Below, in pieces: positions 46,401 to 64,000 of a stretch of DNA of 64,000 nucleotides. A program made the position numbers and the translations under genes. The stretch is from positions 744,001-808,000 of the forward strand of contig NW_026570281.1 in assembly GCF_019649055.1 (NCBI RefSeq), written 5' to 3'. The notes below the pieces were generated by a model. That model searched no databases, was not told the origin of the DNA, and saw nothing but the letters and a program-made list of their open reading frames with translations. The stretch is from Paramacrobiotus metropolitanus. Taxonomy: Eukaryota; Tardigrada; Eutardigrada; Parachela; Macrobiotidae. Numbering within the stretch: the first letter of the stretch is position 1; the number at the start of each line of letters is the position of its first letter.

Positions 46401-49330
46401 TATGAGAAGAAGGATGTGTTTTATGAGGCTTGGTTGTTTTGTGTAGAACGATTACAGTGGGACGACGGCGGTTGTGGCTGTGATAAACGACAACAAGCTG
46501 CACATTGCTTGGGTGGGCGATTCGGAGGCGGCCATCGTGCAGAATGGGCAGGCTGTCAGGCTGGTGGAGCCGCGGCATATCGCATCAGACGAGGTATGGC
46601 CGGGGCTGCTAAAAATGATGTCCCGTTGTAATACAAAGTACTTGCTGTCTTCGGACTTTGCTTGCACTCTGCATTTATAAGAAAGGGCGATTTTTTTTAA
46701 CAGCAGAAGAAACCAAAACCTTCAGATCTATTTTTTTCGAGTGGGCATCCTGAGGTGCCCAAGAAAGATAGGAAAATAAGTTCACCGAATTATTTATCGT
46801 CGTTTTAATTTGTAAATATATTCTTGTCTCTTTTTTTGTAAAATGTAACAGTTACGAATGGGGACATGATGTGCCGTGCAGTATGATTATAAAGTTATCG
46901 TTTGTATAAATGTCATAAAACTATAAGAGATACGATTTCTTAAGATTTGGCAGTTTCCGTCTGATAAATAATGCTTTTTATTGTCTTTGCAGGCGGAAAG
47001 AGCCCGTGTTACGTCGGAAGGTGGCACGGTTATCATGAATCAGGGTGGCTGGCGTGTGGGTGCCATCCTCACTGTTACACGAGCGATTGGTGCGTTGACT
47101 TGGCATTGGATTTCTTGCTGTACCTAAATATGACGATATTCCCGTTTTTATTATTTTAATATCCTTTTGTCCGCTACGGTAATACTGTTAGGCAGAGTTC
47201 TTTCCTGGGTTTCACAAGCTTTCGTTAATAATAATAGGTGACAGCACTCTGAAACCCTACGTGACCGCCAAACCCGACGTGCGCACCCTGGAGTTAACGG
47301 GGAACGAAGATTATCTGGTGATCGCCTGCGATGGACTGTGGGACGAACTGGATCCGGTGGGCGCTATGCAGGAGACCAACCGCTTCCTCCGCGAACACCC
47401 CGACAGACCCCTCGATGTGGCCAAGGCCCTGGCGGAGAAAGCCCGCAAATCCGGGTCGATGGACAACATCACCGTCCTGGTTGTTATGCTCAAGCCCTTA
47501 GAGCAAGTCCTCGAGGCGGTCCGCCAGCAACCGGAGGCCATCGCACAGGCGGAGGCGGCGGACGGCGGGGACCTGCTGGGGATAGGAATGGGACCGAATC
47601 TCAGCAGTTCCCCCGATGAGTTTGCCGATCTGGTGGACAGTACAGATTTTAGCGAGATGAACAGTGGGCCTAACCCGTTTGAGGACACGCCGCTGGATGC
47701 CGATCAGAGTGGATTGGAAGCCAGTGATCAGGCGGCCACAGCCGATACTGAGTGGACCTACCAGAAGACGACTGACGATCACCAGGACAACCCGACGGCG
47801 GTGTTGCACGCCCTGGATGAGGCCATTGGGGAGCCGTTGCTCAGTTTCGAGGAAGAAGTCCCGCCAACGCAGATCCATCCTTCCAGTTCGGCGGTGGTGG
47901 AGGCCGGGGGCCCGGCATTTGTCGATACCCCGGCGCACAATGTGCAGACCACCACCGTTGCAGGATTAATTGAGCTGCAGCGGAAGGAGGAGGAGAAACG
48001 CGCGGAGAAGGTGCCAGAGTTTGTGAAAGTGTTTGAGCCGGCTGCTGAGCAGAGCCTGCCAGAGCCCGCGCCGGCTGATGCTGTGGCAGATCGGACAGTA
48101 GATGAGAAGCCCGCTTCCGCAGATGTCGTGCCGGAAGTGGCTCAGGTAGTTCCTTCGACCGAAGCTGCTCAGCCGACTAAAGAGACGAGAGAGAAGACAC
48201 AGCCGTTGCAGAAGACCGCAGCGGCGACAAAAGCAGCGGGTAAGACGCCGCCCACCACCAAGCCCACCCCCAGCATGCGCTCAATGAAGACGCCGGCCGC
48301 CACCAGTCCCAAGAGCGCCCCGACACCGACCACGAAATCCGCCGACAGTCCTGTTGGGAAATCCACGGGGGTGAGTAAAGCGGAACCAACGGAGAAAAAA
48401 ACCAGCACTGCAACGCCTCCCAGTGCTGCATCGAAGCGTGCACCCGCAACGGTGGCCACGCCTCGACCTGCTGCGACACCGCGGACATCCGCTAGGGAGA
48501 CTGTGAAACCCGTAGAAGCGCCTAAAACGCCCCGCCCGTCGGTCCCCAGAGCCGCAACTAGTGTGGCAGCGAAAACTATTGGAGTTCCTTCGGCGACGCC
48601 CGTAGCGGCTAAACCTTCAGCGACGGCACCGAGTGCTTCACCCACAACGAAACCCGCGACAGTACCAGCAGTTGTGGCGCCTAGCGATCCTGCTAAAAAA
48701 CGCCCGACACCCAGTACACCGCGAGCTGCAACCACTGCGCCGCCGAAACGCTCGATACCGGTCGCGACGAAGGCCCCGGCGGAAAAGAAGTCGGACGCGG
48801 TGCCGGAGGCTGCCGGGGAGCCATCCAGCAACGAATCAGTGAAAACGACGGCGCCAGCTACTAAACCGCGGGCTATGACAGTTCGAAGCACCGCTCCCGC
48901 TCCCCGGAAGGCGCCCGATACTCTTCAGGCGGGTGGGGATGCGGCCAAGAAGAGTCCGGTAACGGAAGGTAGCAAACCATCGCCGACAACCCGCGCAGCG
49001 TCGGCTCGCACTCCGAGTGCCCCCTCGGCGCGGTTATCGAGTAAGGCGACCGCCAAAACCTCAGAAAGTGTCGGCAGCCGCCCCCTGAACGGCACCGGAA
49101 GCATGGCCGCCCCTAAAACCAAGCCGGCGACTCCGGCCGCTTCGGCGCGCAGTGCGCCGGTGAAAAAGACCGCAGATACGAAGAAAACGGCGGCCGCGGT
49201 GGGTGGTGCTGCTGCAGTAAATGGGAACGCGAAGGAGACGAAGGTCAATGGTATTCGGGAAGAGAAAAGTGCCGCGGAGGCTGCGCCCTCGCAACCGGCC
49301 AATGTCGAGGAGAATACCGTGGTGGGTTAG
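43430..49330 (+). CDS. PPM1F/PPM1E (POPX)-type PP2C Ser/Thr phosphatase with long tail
   Basis: Metal-dependent protein phosphatase of the POPX/FEM-2 group; animal members dephosphorylate PAK and CaM kinases. Exons 43430..43653, 45144..45364, 45423..45622, 45998..46189, 46447..46593, 46993..47089 and 47238..49330 give 1057 residues (human PPM1F 454, PPM1E 755). The N-terminal part (SELLYWVQRYLAHL) resembles the helical N-domain of the group. PP2C motifs follow in order: RPGMEDRHV, FYAVYDGHAGAVAASYCA, SGTTAVVAVI, IAWVGDSEA, TVTRAIGD, IACDGLWDEL and GSMDNITVLVV; the metal-binding Asp residues are all present. The catalytic part ends near residue 445. The remaining roughly 600 residues are low complexity: an acidic stretch, then Ala/Pro/Thr/Lys-rich sequence with many TP and SP pairs (for example TPPTTKPTPSMRSMKTPAA). 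This tail is one long GC-rich exon. Confidence 0.92.
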
Positions 49331-51197
49331 AAGGAACACCGAAGAGTTTTGTTAGTTTTTGTTTTGCTCTCGATTGTGCGGGTGTTCGACTGTTTCAGCG
49401 AGTGGATCGTTTTAAGGGGGGCGCGTGCGAGATGCTCTTCGACATCGGCTGTTTTTAATCGCTTTTTCTGCATGATTTATACGGGGTTTTCTGTGGATAG
49501 AATTGGAATGGTTCGGAATTTGTGGGAAATGATTGCTGGGTTGTTGTGCGAAGGCGTTTTTCGCTACCAGGTTTTTTTCTTGTTTGATTTTTTCATGGGT
49601 TAATGTGTACATGTTATGGCAGCTGTTTTTGTTCGTTTTAGCCATCGCGATAGATAATTTTAGCGATGGATTTCTTCTCGCGGTTTTTTTTGAGTGAATA
49701 ATGTTTTTGCTGATTTAATGGTAACAATAAAAACCTTTTTTATGAACTACACTGGTTGTTAACTTGTTTTCTGGTTTTAATAAAGTAATCAGTGAAAAGT
49801 TAGGTGATTTGCACTAAACGGCTTATCTTGAAGCGTTCAGGGATGCAAAAATCCGCAGTAATTTAGCGAATGCAGACATTAATTGCTCGTGAGTCGTGGG
49901 TTATAAAATAATGATTATTGCAGTTTGCTCTAGGAGTACTACGAATAGAGTCTAGAGTTATGATGACTGCCCATCATTGCTCATTCATGGCACCTAGAGC
50001 AACGGCAGTGGTACAATTCATAGAGCAAGCACTGGTTTTAAAAAAACGGAGCTGTGCAGCGCGGTATCTCGATTGTCTTGAGTTTTGGCCAGTCGGAGCG
50101 CAGAATGCCGGAGAGAGGTCAGGTCGGTTCACTCCACTTTATGCACATTTAGGCGTTGGAAGATTTGACAGATACTGTTAAATGTTAATCAATTAACGAA
50201 AATATATTCCCGAAGACACCGTTACCGATAGTTTTTATTGAAGAATAAAACCATTATAGCATCAAACGTGAAATGCGGCATCGGTCAAAAACATATATAT
50301 CCATAGTGAAGTTTTGCATTACACAAAGCATCTTTAAAACTTGTCAAAAAAACGGCAGAAAACCCAGAGACATAATACACAGTAAGTGCGGATACACAGG
50401 CAACCGAGACAGAAATGAGATATTACACTATCCGATATTACTAAAAGATGACAGCCACTGCTGTTGACGAGTGGATCAATTTCTCGAGGTTCGCCCAACA
50501 TATGTACACACTGACGGCCATAACCAACAAACAAACAAAAAAACTGGAGAATGCGACAGAGTAAAACTAAAAACCGGCACTGAATGGTGGCGGGATTCCC
50601 ATTCCAGCGACGACGACGTAATAATACACCGAAACACAATCGGGCGCGGAAACATCTTTCGGGACAAAAAACACAGAAAATACCGGCCAAATTGAAGGAA
50701 GCGCCAAGCAGTTAAAATTGTGTGTGTACGTGTAGAAAAACTACAACCAAGGCAGGGTTTTGGGTCAGAGAGAGGAGGTTACGTGAGTGTTTGTGTCAGT
50801 CAGGCGAAAGAGACGACGACAGCAGCAGCAATCCAACCGGGTCATTAACACGAGTCAAAAACAAACACGGAAAGAAATCCCCCGAAAAATCATGGTCACA
50901 TTAAATCCAGGCCCCGAAAGTGACTAGACTGAAAGTGCAGAAGCCCCTCACCGAGAACAGGATCAGTCTATTGCCGCGGCGGAGGAGAGAGGATACAGTG
51001 GAGAAGACGCTTGTGAAGACAGGCACAGATCGGATCGGATAAAAAACGCAAACACACCCACACACAGGGAAAACACGTAATACATCGTCCAACCAATGAG
51101 GCAAACAGGCGCGCGTGCTTTTTTGGTATCAAACAAGATTAAATCCTGGCGGTGGCAGTTGTCAGATCGCAGAGGAGGGAACGAGGACTACTGATTT
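49331..51197. other. Convergent 3' regions, phosphatase / Argonaute
   Basis: About 1.9 kb: T-rich phosphatase 3' UTR on the left, and on the right an A-rich stretch reading as T-rich 3' UTR for Argonaute. Frames at 49918-50181 and 50471-50695 show nothing recognisable. Confidence 0.55.
49726..49731 (+). terminator. Polyadenylation signal of the phosphatase gene (AATAAA)
   Basis: AATAAA about 395 bp after the stop, followed by a T-rich run (CCTTTTTTAT). A second AATAAA is present about 50 bp further on. Confidence 0.55.
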
Positions 51198-57493
<6,296 letters not shown>

Positions 57494-59333
57494 TGTCCCG
57501 TTTGTTGGGGAAAAAAATTTGAGAATATTTAATGAGATCAGGGGAAGTATTCAGTATAATCCCGCTTTGTCAATCAACTCAACGACGTTTATGGTGATTG
57601 TCAACACAATTAACTGTGCAGAAAAACCGAGAAATCCCTGCCATCCTGTGCGACCATTGAGTCTCTGGCAGTTCAAGAAAAGGAGGAATGTTTGGTACAA
57701 CTGAAACAGTAGAGTACCACGGCAAACATGAGAGCGCTTTGTAGCGATACATATGTGTACACTTTACAGTGCACACCATACAGCTAATTCCGCACACACA
57801 ATACGATACACACACCGACTGACGCGTATACGCATTCAGTGGCGTTAGAGAACGCCCGCGCCGCGCCACTCCAACGGGGAATGCGCCGACAGTGCTGTAC
57901 TCGATCAAGGGCACTGCTAAGGCAGCGGAAACCACATGATCCAGTTTTTACTGGCTGCAGTTGAGAAAGAAAGCCCGTCCCCTGTAGCAGCAGCACCCAT
58001 ACACCGGCCAACGATAAGGCGCAGGGCGGTGTTGAGTTACCACTAATTTTCCAATTAAACACAGACGGTACGATGCAATGACACATAGCGGCGCGAGTAC
58101 CGATTTCGTCAACACCGATCCATTTCGTGCGACTCAGCCGCTCACTCACTGAACTGCGTCTTTGCGCAACAACATCGAAGAAAATTTGGAAAAGAATTGG
58201 TTGTCTGGAGAATGCAGGAAGACATGTCGCGACGTACCGCCATCAAGGTATGTCCATCGTATATTTTGAGAAAATTCAGGAAAAATTTCATTTAGTGCCA
58301 AAAGATGCACAAAGATTAACACCGGAAATTACAACGAGAAATTAGGTACTAAATATAGCTTCTGAAAGTCCAGTTTCCCGTTTCTCTCCGTCTTTGTTAC
58401 AGCTTACGATGTTAATTATCACAGCTTTATATTAATAATTATATTCTCATAATTTCCGAAGACGACAAGTAAAATAGCAAGACACTGATAAAATCCATTA
58501 AAGATTCTTTAGATAACAATAATGTCGTCGGTAAAGTGCGTCGGTATAATCAAAATATTTACAAAACTTCAGTTTCTCAACTGGCTTTATTTTTTAATAA
58601 GTATAACCAACCGCGTTAACCGCCTGATATTTCAGATTTGCTAGTCATATGAATTAGTATTTAGTATTACGCATTAAATTACTAGTAATCAGACTGGTCC
58701 AGAATTAAAGAGCTGCACGTTGACAAGCGTGTTACAGATTCCCCAAGATTCTCTCATATATTACCGCTTAATCTGCTAAAGCCCAACTATGAAAAATTTA
58801 TAGCTAATTTTGGTTTATAATAAAACCAAAGCACGTAATAAAAAAGTACGTAGTACATAATATGCAAAAGTGAAAGTGGTTTTTACAAATTTTTATGAGA
58901 GGTAAGTACCCGGAAGTTAAAAAGTAAGTAAAACCGTAAGTCCCGTCTCCAGTATTTCAGCACCCACTATGAACGCAAAACGGGCATGCAGGCTATTTCA
59001 TTCAAAATTATTTCCGATTACGAGCTTATCCACCTGATCTCGCCGCCTTATCTAGGAACTGCAGACAAGAGCCAATCACTGCCGCTCTTTCCCACATCCT
59101 GTTCACACACCAGTACGACCGCAAGGCGCAAGTGCAACGATCGTGGCACATATATAGATATAAACTAAACGTTATCGGTAGTCGTTATTTTATATTATGT
59201 ATTTCTAACTATTCCCTTCTGCACTTACAGTAAGAATAAAAATAAAAACATTCATATAGTTTTTTTTCAAAGCTTGAAAGACAACCCTGATGCTGCAAGA
59301 CTATACCATACGTGATACGTCGTCGAAAAAATA
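57494..59333. other. Region upstream of Argonaute
   Basis: About 1.8 kb. Minus-strand frames near 57579-58149 have no recognisable domain and may be 5' UTR of Argonaute. No plus-strand exon supported. No RNA gene recognised. Confidence 0.5.
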
Positions 59334-59779
59334 TTAAAGGCGAACGAAAATCTCCAAGAACTGCAGACAGTGCAGTTTTAACTTCCGTGGACTGAATCGC
59401 TGATTCGCCATCATTAATCACAACTTCAGCTCCGTGCGACAACAATAAATAAAAACGTATGCCTATACTAAGTTAACAAGTAATAAATTATGGCGCGTTT
59501 GTTTATTTTTATTGTAAAAGTAAAATCACAATCTAAATCAAAATGCTAATTTGATTTAGAAAAAATTAAAGGCGAACGAATCTCCAAGAACTGCAGACAG
59601 TGCAGTCTTAACTTCCGTGGACTGAATCGCTGATTCGCCATCATTAATCACAACTTTAGCTCCGCGCGACAACAATAAATAAAAACGTATGCCTATACTA
59701 AGTTAACAAGTAATAAATTATGGCGCGTTTGTTTATTTTTATTGTAAAAGTAAAATCACAATATAAATCAAAATGCTAA
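59334..59779. repeat. Recent tandem duplication, two units of about 215 bp
   Basis: Unit 1 is 59334-59549 (216 bp) and unit 2 is 59566-59779 (214 bp), separated by 16 bp. By eye they differ by four substitutions and one 2-bp indel. Both contain, on the minus strand, a frame reading LLSHGAEVVINDGESAIQST in unit 1 and LLSRGAKVVINDGESAIQST in unit 2, which faintly recalls an ankyrin-type helix pair. The 2-bp difference changes the frame after LGD in one copy. Confidence 0.88.
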
Positions 59780-60405
59780 CTCAAGTTACTCATCAATTAT
59801 CGCTTATCAACATCAGTTAAATTCTTGTCCGTCTTACTCTATAATACAGACTCTTACAGTCATACAGTAACTCTTACAGTAATACTACTATTATTAAGTA
59901 TTTTATTAAAACTGCCGTACAAGTAACAAGTTACAGTACTTAGTCCTTAGACAACTTAGTACTAGTACCGTAGTACCATTATAAAGATAGTTAGCGTTAG
60001 CCCTGACAATTTGCAGTGTATTGTGTCAACTACTTGAAAAAAATCCCAAAAATACTGAACCAGAAATACGTCACATCTTCCCGACATATAGCAAGTTTCA
60101 AAAGAAATATTTTGCAGCGCGCTCCGGAAGCCAAAACTAAGAAACTGCGCGCTGGCGTACCTTGGCCCATTGGAAACATAGTGACGAGTTGGCTGCCGTA
60201 TCACAGATTTCGCGTTCCGACGCGTGAATTAACGGAAAATTATTCCGGTTCGCGGCAATGATTTAGTTTGGTCACAAAACCCATTCAAAAACAGTGACAA
60301 GATAAAAACCAGGCAATAAATTGCAGTGATAAAGGGAGAAAAGAGGAGAAAATACTACAGCAGCTCAGAACTGATCATGGCCGTTCGTCAGTGGCGTTAT
60401 CAGAA
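59780..60405. other. Intergenic, no gene supported
   Basis: AT-rich, with many copies of short phrases such as CTTACAGT and TACTAGTACC near 59840-59970. A plus-strand frame at 60016-60261 is basic but unrecognised, and I do not support it as a gene. Confidence 0.5.
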
Positions 60406-60764
60406 ATGGAGAACGATGGCCCCGCAGCGAGCACGCCGCGGCAGTTGCAGAAGCGGTCACGAGATCGGAATCGGTGCCGTCACAAGTCACGGGCTAAACT
60501 ACCCTTTGTGGCCGGTTACGTAGGAGTCGGGCTAGGAGTCACTGTGAGTCAAATCGCGGTAATATCTTGATTGCGGTTCGTACTTATGGTTAGTGGAGGA
60601 AAATCGTTATCGGGATTCTGAATCTTATCGGAACGTGACTACGTGAGAGCAAAACATCTGCGAAATTTATTGCTAAAAAATAATGTAAACAGTACATGAG
60701 TACAATAAGTAAGTACTTAAAATTTAATAACACCGATTGATGTTTTCAGATTAATCCTGATTAG
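60406..60764 (+). CDS. Candidate 50-residue micropeptide with one hydrophobic segment
   Basis: Two proposed exons, 60406..60543 and 60750..60764, joined at GTGAGT / TTTTCAG in phase 0. The product begins MENDGPAAST, has an Arg/Lys-rich middle (QKRSRDRNRCRHKSR), then a hydrophobic glycine-rich stretch KLPFVAGYVGVGLGVT and ends INPD. Exon 1 is GC-richer than its surroundings. It lies on the same strand about 360 bp before N6AMT1. Its phase does not allow in-frame splicing to N6AMT1 exon 2, so it would be a separate small protein or an upstream frame. Not recognised as a known family. Confidence 0.35.
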
Positions 60765-61122
60765 TTATCTTTTTTGTTCGAAAGGATTTGCGGATTCTTA
60801 TTATTCGCGGTACTTTCGTGAAGTACTGTACCAAGGTGTATAGAGTCGATAGACTGTACTGTACGTATTGGTTTGAAAAGTTATCAGTTATGAGCGTTTG
60901 TTTTGTGGCGAAATGCACATGAGCACGAGTTTCATGTTATGAATATGAATGAAAAATCATCACAACTTAATGCGCTGGACTCGGTTGTGCCGTCAATCTG
61001 CATTGTGCATTCATGATTCACGATACGTTAACAGCGTTCTGAAATATTTTGGGTCTAAATTAAATATTAGTCCCTTTTTATGATCGATTTTATTCCGTGT
61101 AGTTATTTTTTTTATTTTTTCA

Positions 61123-63029
61123 ATGCCGCCATTTTCTACGCCATTCACGGAACACCTGAAGCGTCCTGAGTACGTGCTGCAGATGTTGCTGTTCTACAGC
61201 TCATTCGAAGAATTCACTGCGCACTGTGCGCAGCCTGCTCTTACTGCTGACTTACCCACTTGTACTCGTAGTTTTACGCTAAGCTATTCCGTCGTGTAAC
61301 TTGACTTCCACGGGATTTCATACAGTTATGAGTTACTGTAACTCTGTAAGTAATCTTGCTTTGCTCCTTTCTAGGTACTATTCCGTGTATGATCCCGCTG
61401 AAGATTCGTTTTTATTCCTCGATGCTCTGCAGCGTGATTGGACCAATATCGAGCGGCTGAGGTGCGAATTTGCAGTTATCACTTACTGACTTACAGTATC
61501 ATTATGCCTTATGATAAGGCCATGGCCTTATCATTTATGGTTCCTTATAAATTTATTAAATTGTCGAAATGTTGTTGTAAGTTTTATTCACTGCTCTTGT
61601 GCGGTACAGCTGTTTTGATTAATTTTTTTCTCATTCTCTTTTCCGGTGTGATTTGAATGCTTTTCTCCCTGTGACTTTGAGTTTCACAATGGGCGTCATA
61701 CTGTTTTAGGCCAACGATTTGCCTGGAAATGGGGTGCGGTTCGGGAATAGTTACAGCGTTTCTGGCGCAAAATCTTGCACATCCTGCGATAATGATGTAC
61801 TGTATTCAGTTGTAATAACGAGTTTCCGTTGAATTCTCCGCTAGCTGGTGATCTAGCTGGTGATTGCTGTGCAGATGCGTGGACATCAACCCGGCTGCCA
61901 TTTCGGCCACACAGCTGACGTTCCAAAAAAATGTGGCCAGCTCTGTTACTGGGTGTGAGTGCGTTGTGGCCAGTTTGGTAGGGGCGCGAGGTAGATTGTG
62001 ATTAATTGGGATATACCGATACGGATGAATGAAGCGAACATTGTGGAAAAGGCGTTGCTTTGGGAATTAGGCTGAGTGCTTTCTTCCGGCCTCCACGGGA
62101 CAAGTTGATCTCATACTTTTCAATCCGCCATACGTTGTTACGTCCTCCAAAGAGGTAGGAATTGCTTTTCAACAATCATTTTTATCGTTTTCATGCAGAA
62201 TTTTGTTTGTTTTGATTTTAAGAAAGCAATTGTTCCCAGTGCGAAGCTGAAGTGCATGTAAAGTTGAAAAATTAGATGTGCATGATAAATACTACTTAAA
62301 ACCGAAAATAGTGTTAGGCATTGTAATTGTAACTCTGTAAACAACTGCAGTGGATTTTGATCTGTTAATCTAAATGCAGTTTCTTGCAGATATTCTTATT
62401 GGTTGGTAATGATTTATCATTTACGAATAGTGGGAGCACAAAATGCAGCATTAACAACAAGCCTCGTGCTCGTAGTGCATAACATTGTTTGTTTCGCTTA
62501 TTTGATGAGATACACAGTAAAGTACTGATGCAGCGATACCAGAAATTTCATATACAAGTACATAACAACTTTTAATGTAAGTGAAATCCATTTTTCATTG
62601 CATTTTTGTTGTTTATGTAATGTCAACTACCCGATGAACCATGGTAGTCGGTGAGGTTGAATTGAAAACCGTTCTTTTCAGTAGTTGGCGGACGGGGATC
62701 TGACTAGCAAAGCATGGGCCGGTGGGGTTGATGGACGCGAAGTTCTGGATAAATTTCTCCCACAAGCGTCGCGTCTGTTGTCTGCCGAAGGTGTCATGTA
62801 CTGCGTTATCATCAAACCTAATCAGCCGGGTTAGTGATTCAGCTACGACTGTGTCCTGGTTTTTGGATACGAGTGCACCTTATGATTTCACGTTGAATAT
62901 CCTCGTTTTGCAGAGTCCATAGCCGAATTTATGCTTGGAAGGGGGTTCAAGACGGATTGCATTAAAGAACGTAAATGCCGCAACGAACATCTGATTATCC
63001 TGCGCTTTTCTCGCGTATTTTCCCAATGA
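61123..63029 (+). CDS. N6AMT1: HemK2 / N6AMT1 methyltransferase
   Basis: SAM-dependent methyltransferase that, with TRM112, methylates the glutamine of the GGQ motif in release factor eRF1; cytosol and nucleus. Seven exons: 61123..61169, 61375..61461, 61710..61796, 61875..61977, 62071..62154, 62685..62829 and 62914..63029. They give 222 residues (human 214). It starts MPPFSTPFTEHLKRPEYYSV, then YDPAEDSFLFLDAL. The SAM motif I is CLEMGCGSGIVTAFLA, then ICVDINP, and the catalytic NPPY motif stands in DLILFNPPYVVTS. AWAGGVDGREVLDKFLPQ follows; the end is LIILRFSRVFSQ. Motif I has Met-Gly-Cys where human has Val-Gly-Ser. The acceptor of exon 6 was taken at TTTTCAGTAG, because the CAG three bases earlier would bring in a stop. 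Confidence 0.93.
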
Positions 63030-63493
63030 TGGTCGTTTAAAAAAGTTGTTCAAAATGTGAGTGCCTGAATGGCTCCATGAATCGTGGCTAAATGCTGCTG
63101 CTCGTGTTTAGAAGAAAAACTGACGACGAGAAAAATCTGTTTTCGACATTTCGATGCCACTTGCCCCGACCGGGTGACGAAATCTGATTCTAATGTGAGA
63201 TAATATACACAGGGGTTCTAAAATTCGAAATTCTATGTACATTAAAGGCGTAAGTTCCATCTATCCGGAGCAGAAACCTGGTACTGCGAAAAATAAGTAA
63301 TCAACCACTTTGTTTCAGTGTTAGCAAAAACGTCTACGCATTTTTTTACAGACTGCTGGTCTCTGGGTTAGATGTTACCTTCAGTGTAAAAAAGCGGATT
63401 TTTAATCGATCTTTTTAACAGTTGATAGTGCGGAATAAACACAGACGGAGAACAATCTGAGAAACAGACAATTATGTTGGACTAAATATTCAG
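63030..63493. other. Convergent gap between N6AMT1 and RPL19
   Basis: About 460 bp of 3' flanks. GGAATAAAC near 63432 reads AATAAA on the plus strand and may end N6AMT1. No exon seen. Confidence 0.5.
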
Positions 63494-64000
63494 TTATGCT
63501 TCGGTGGTCTCTTCTTCCTTAGTTATTAACGCCAGGTTTTCCTTCCGCTTCTTAATCACACGCTCTTCACGCTTTTTGCGCTGTTCCCTGTTCTTAACAC
63601 GACGGGCCTCGGCTTGGTCACTGCAAAACAACCAATTAATGAACTGCGGAAATTCCACCTAACCAAATCTCAAAGAAAAGCTACAAATCGAGCAGCATTT
63701 GTTCAACTTAAAGCGCAAAAGTTACAATAAGCGGGTCACTAGTTTTCTAATTATCAAAGAATCAATCGACGATTTCTTATTTGATCAAAGCAAAAAAAGT
63801 GTGCAAATTCTGAAACCAGCGGAGAACAAAAAATACGTGGTATTCTTTATTTTACATTTACTGCTATGCGTTAAAAAACACCGAATTTCGACTTACGATA
63901 GCTGTTTCGATCGGATATTCTCAGCCTTCTTCTTGTGGATAAACTCCATCAACACACGCTTGTTACGGAAAACGTTTCCCTTGACTTTAAGGTACAGATT
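63494..64000 (-). CDS. RPL19: Ribosomal protein L19 (eL19), 3' part (partial)
   Basis: Large-subunit protein eL19, whose long C-terminal helix bridges the subunits. Two exons are visible: 64000..63897 and 63620..63494, and the 5' part lies beyond the right edge. The first reads [20 protein letters not shown], then [14 protein letters not shown]. The second, joined in phase TC|T, reads [20 protein letters not shown] and ends KEEETTEA. These match the C-terminal third of animal L19 ([38 protein letters not shown]). The end is short and acidic, as expected. Confidence 0.95.

Noticed and set aside
48169-48891. 240-codon minus-strand open frame as a gene
   Set aside because: Antisense to the repetitive phosphatase tail; composition follows from the codon pattern of the sense strand.
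49918-50181. 87-codon plus-strand open frame
   Set aside because: No family similarity and no splice context; lies in the convergent 3' region of two genes.
59209-59445. Ankyrin-repeat gene on the minus strand
   Set aside because: Only one weak repeat-like segment, no splice-supported extension, and one copy in the duplication is frame-broken.

Overview
The window is nuclear DNA of an animal, most likely an invertebrate. The genes are split by many mostly short introns (some over 1 kb) with GT..AG ends, on an AT-rich background with GC-richer exons. The proteins are animal ones: an AGO1-type Argonaute ending in YFA, a Drosophila Ggamma30A-like G-protein gamma subunit, a multi-repeat beta-thymosin, CCS, RFC2, NMD3, HemK2/N6AMT1, and ribosomal proteins L10a and L19. 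A tardigrade or another ecdysozoan with a compact genome would fit, but the sequence does not settle the phylum. No bacterial operons, Shine-Dalgarno sites, CRISPR arrays, rRNA or convincing tRNA genes were seen. I rebuilt exon structures by hand from splice sites and protein similarity. For every complete multi-exon model offered with high confidence the summed exon length is divisible by three.

Layout from left to right: the 5' end of MTHFR (-, cut by the window edge); Ggamma (+); RFC2 (-); a six-repeat beta-thymosin (-); LYRM9 (-); NMD3 (-); a long-inverted-repeat foldback element; fumarase (-); RPL10A (+); short-chain acyl-CoA dehydrogenase ACADS (-); RRP15 (+); a transposon-remnant-like stretch; MTERF3 (+, single exon); copper chaperone CCS (+); a PIERCE-like microtubule inner protein candidate (-) facing CCS tail to tail; a non-autonomous hAT element with a perfect 8-bp target duplication; a PPM1F/E-type PP2C phosphatase with a very long low-complexity tail (+); Argonaute (-, 16 exons); a recent 215-bp tandem duplication; a candidate 50-aa micropeptide (+); N6AMT1/HemK2 (+); and the 3' end of RPL19 (-).

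The genes are ordinary, functionally unrelated housekeeping and signalling genes. Several touch the same process without being an operon: NMD3, RRP15, RPL10A and RPL19 in ribosome production, N6AMT1 in release-factor methylation, and ACADS, MTERF3, LYRM9 and one form of fumarase in mitochondria. The most unusual items are the two mobile elements, the CCS whose SOD-like domain has lost two copper histidines, the six-repeat thymosin, the roughly 600-residue tail on the phosphatase, the PIERCE-like gene, and the small-ORF candidates. I did not find a clearly new multi-gene system.
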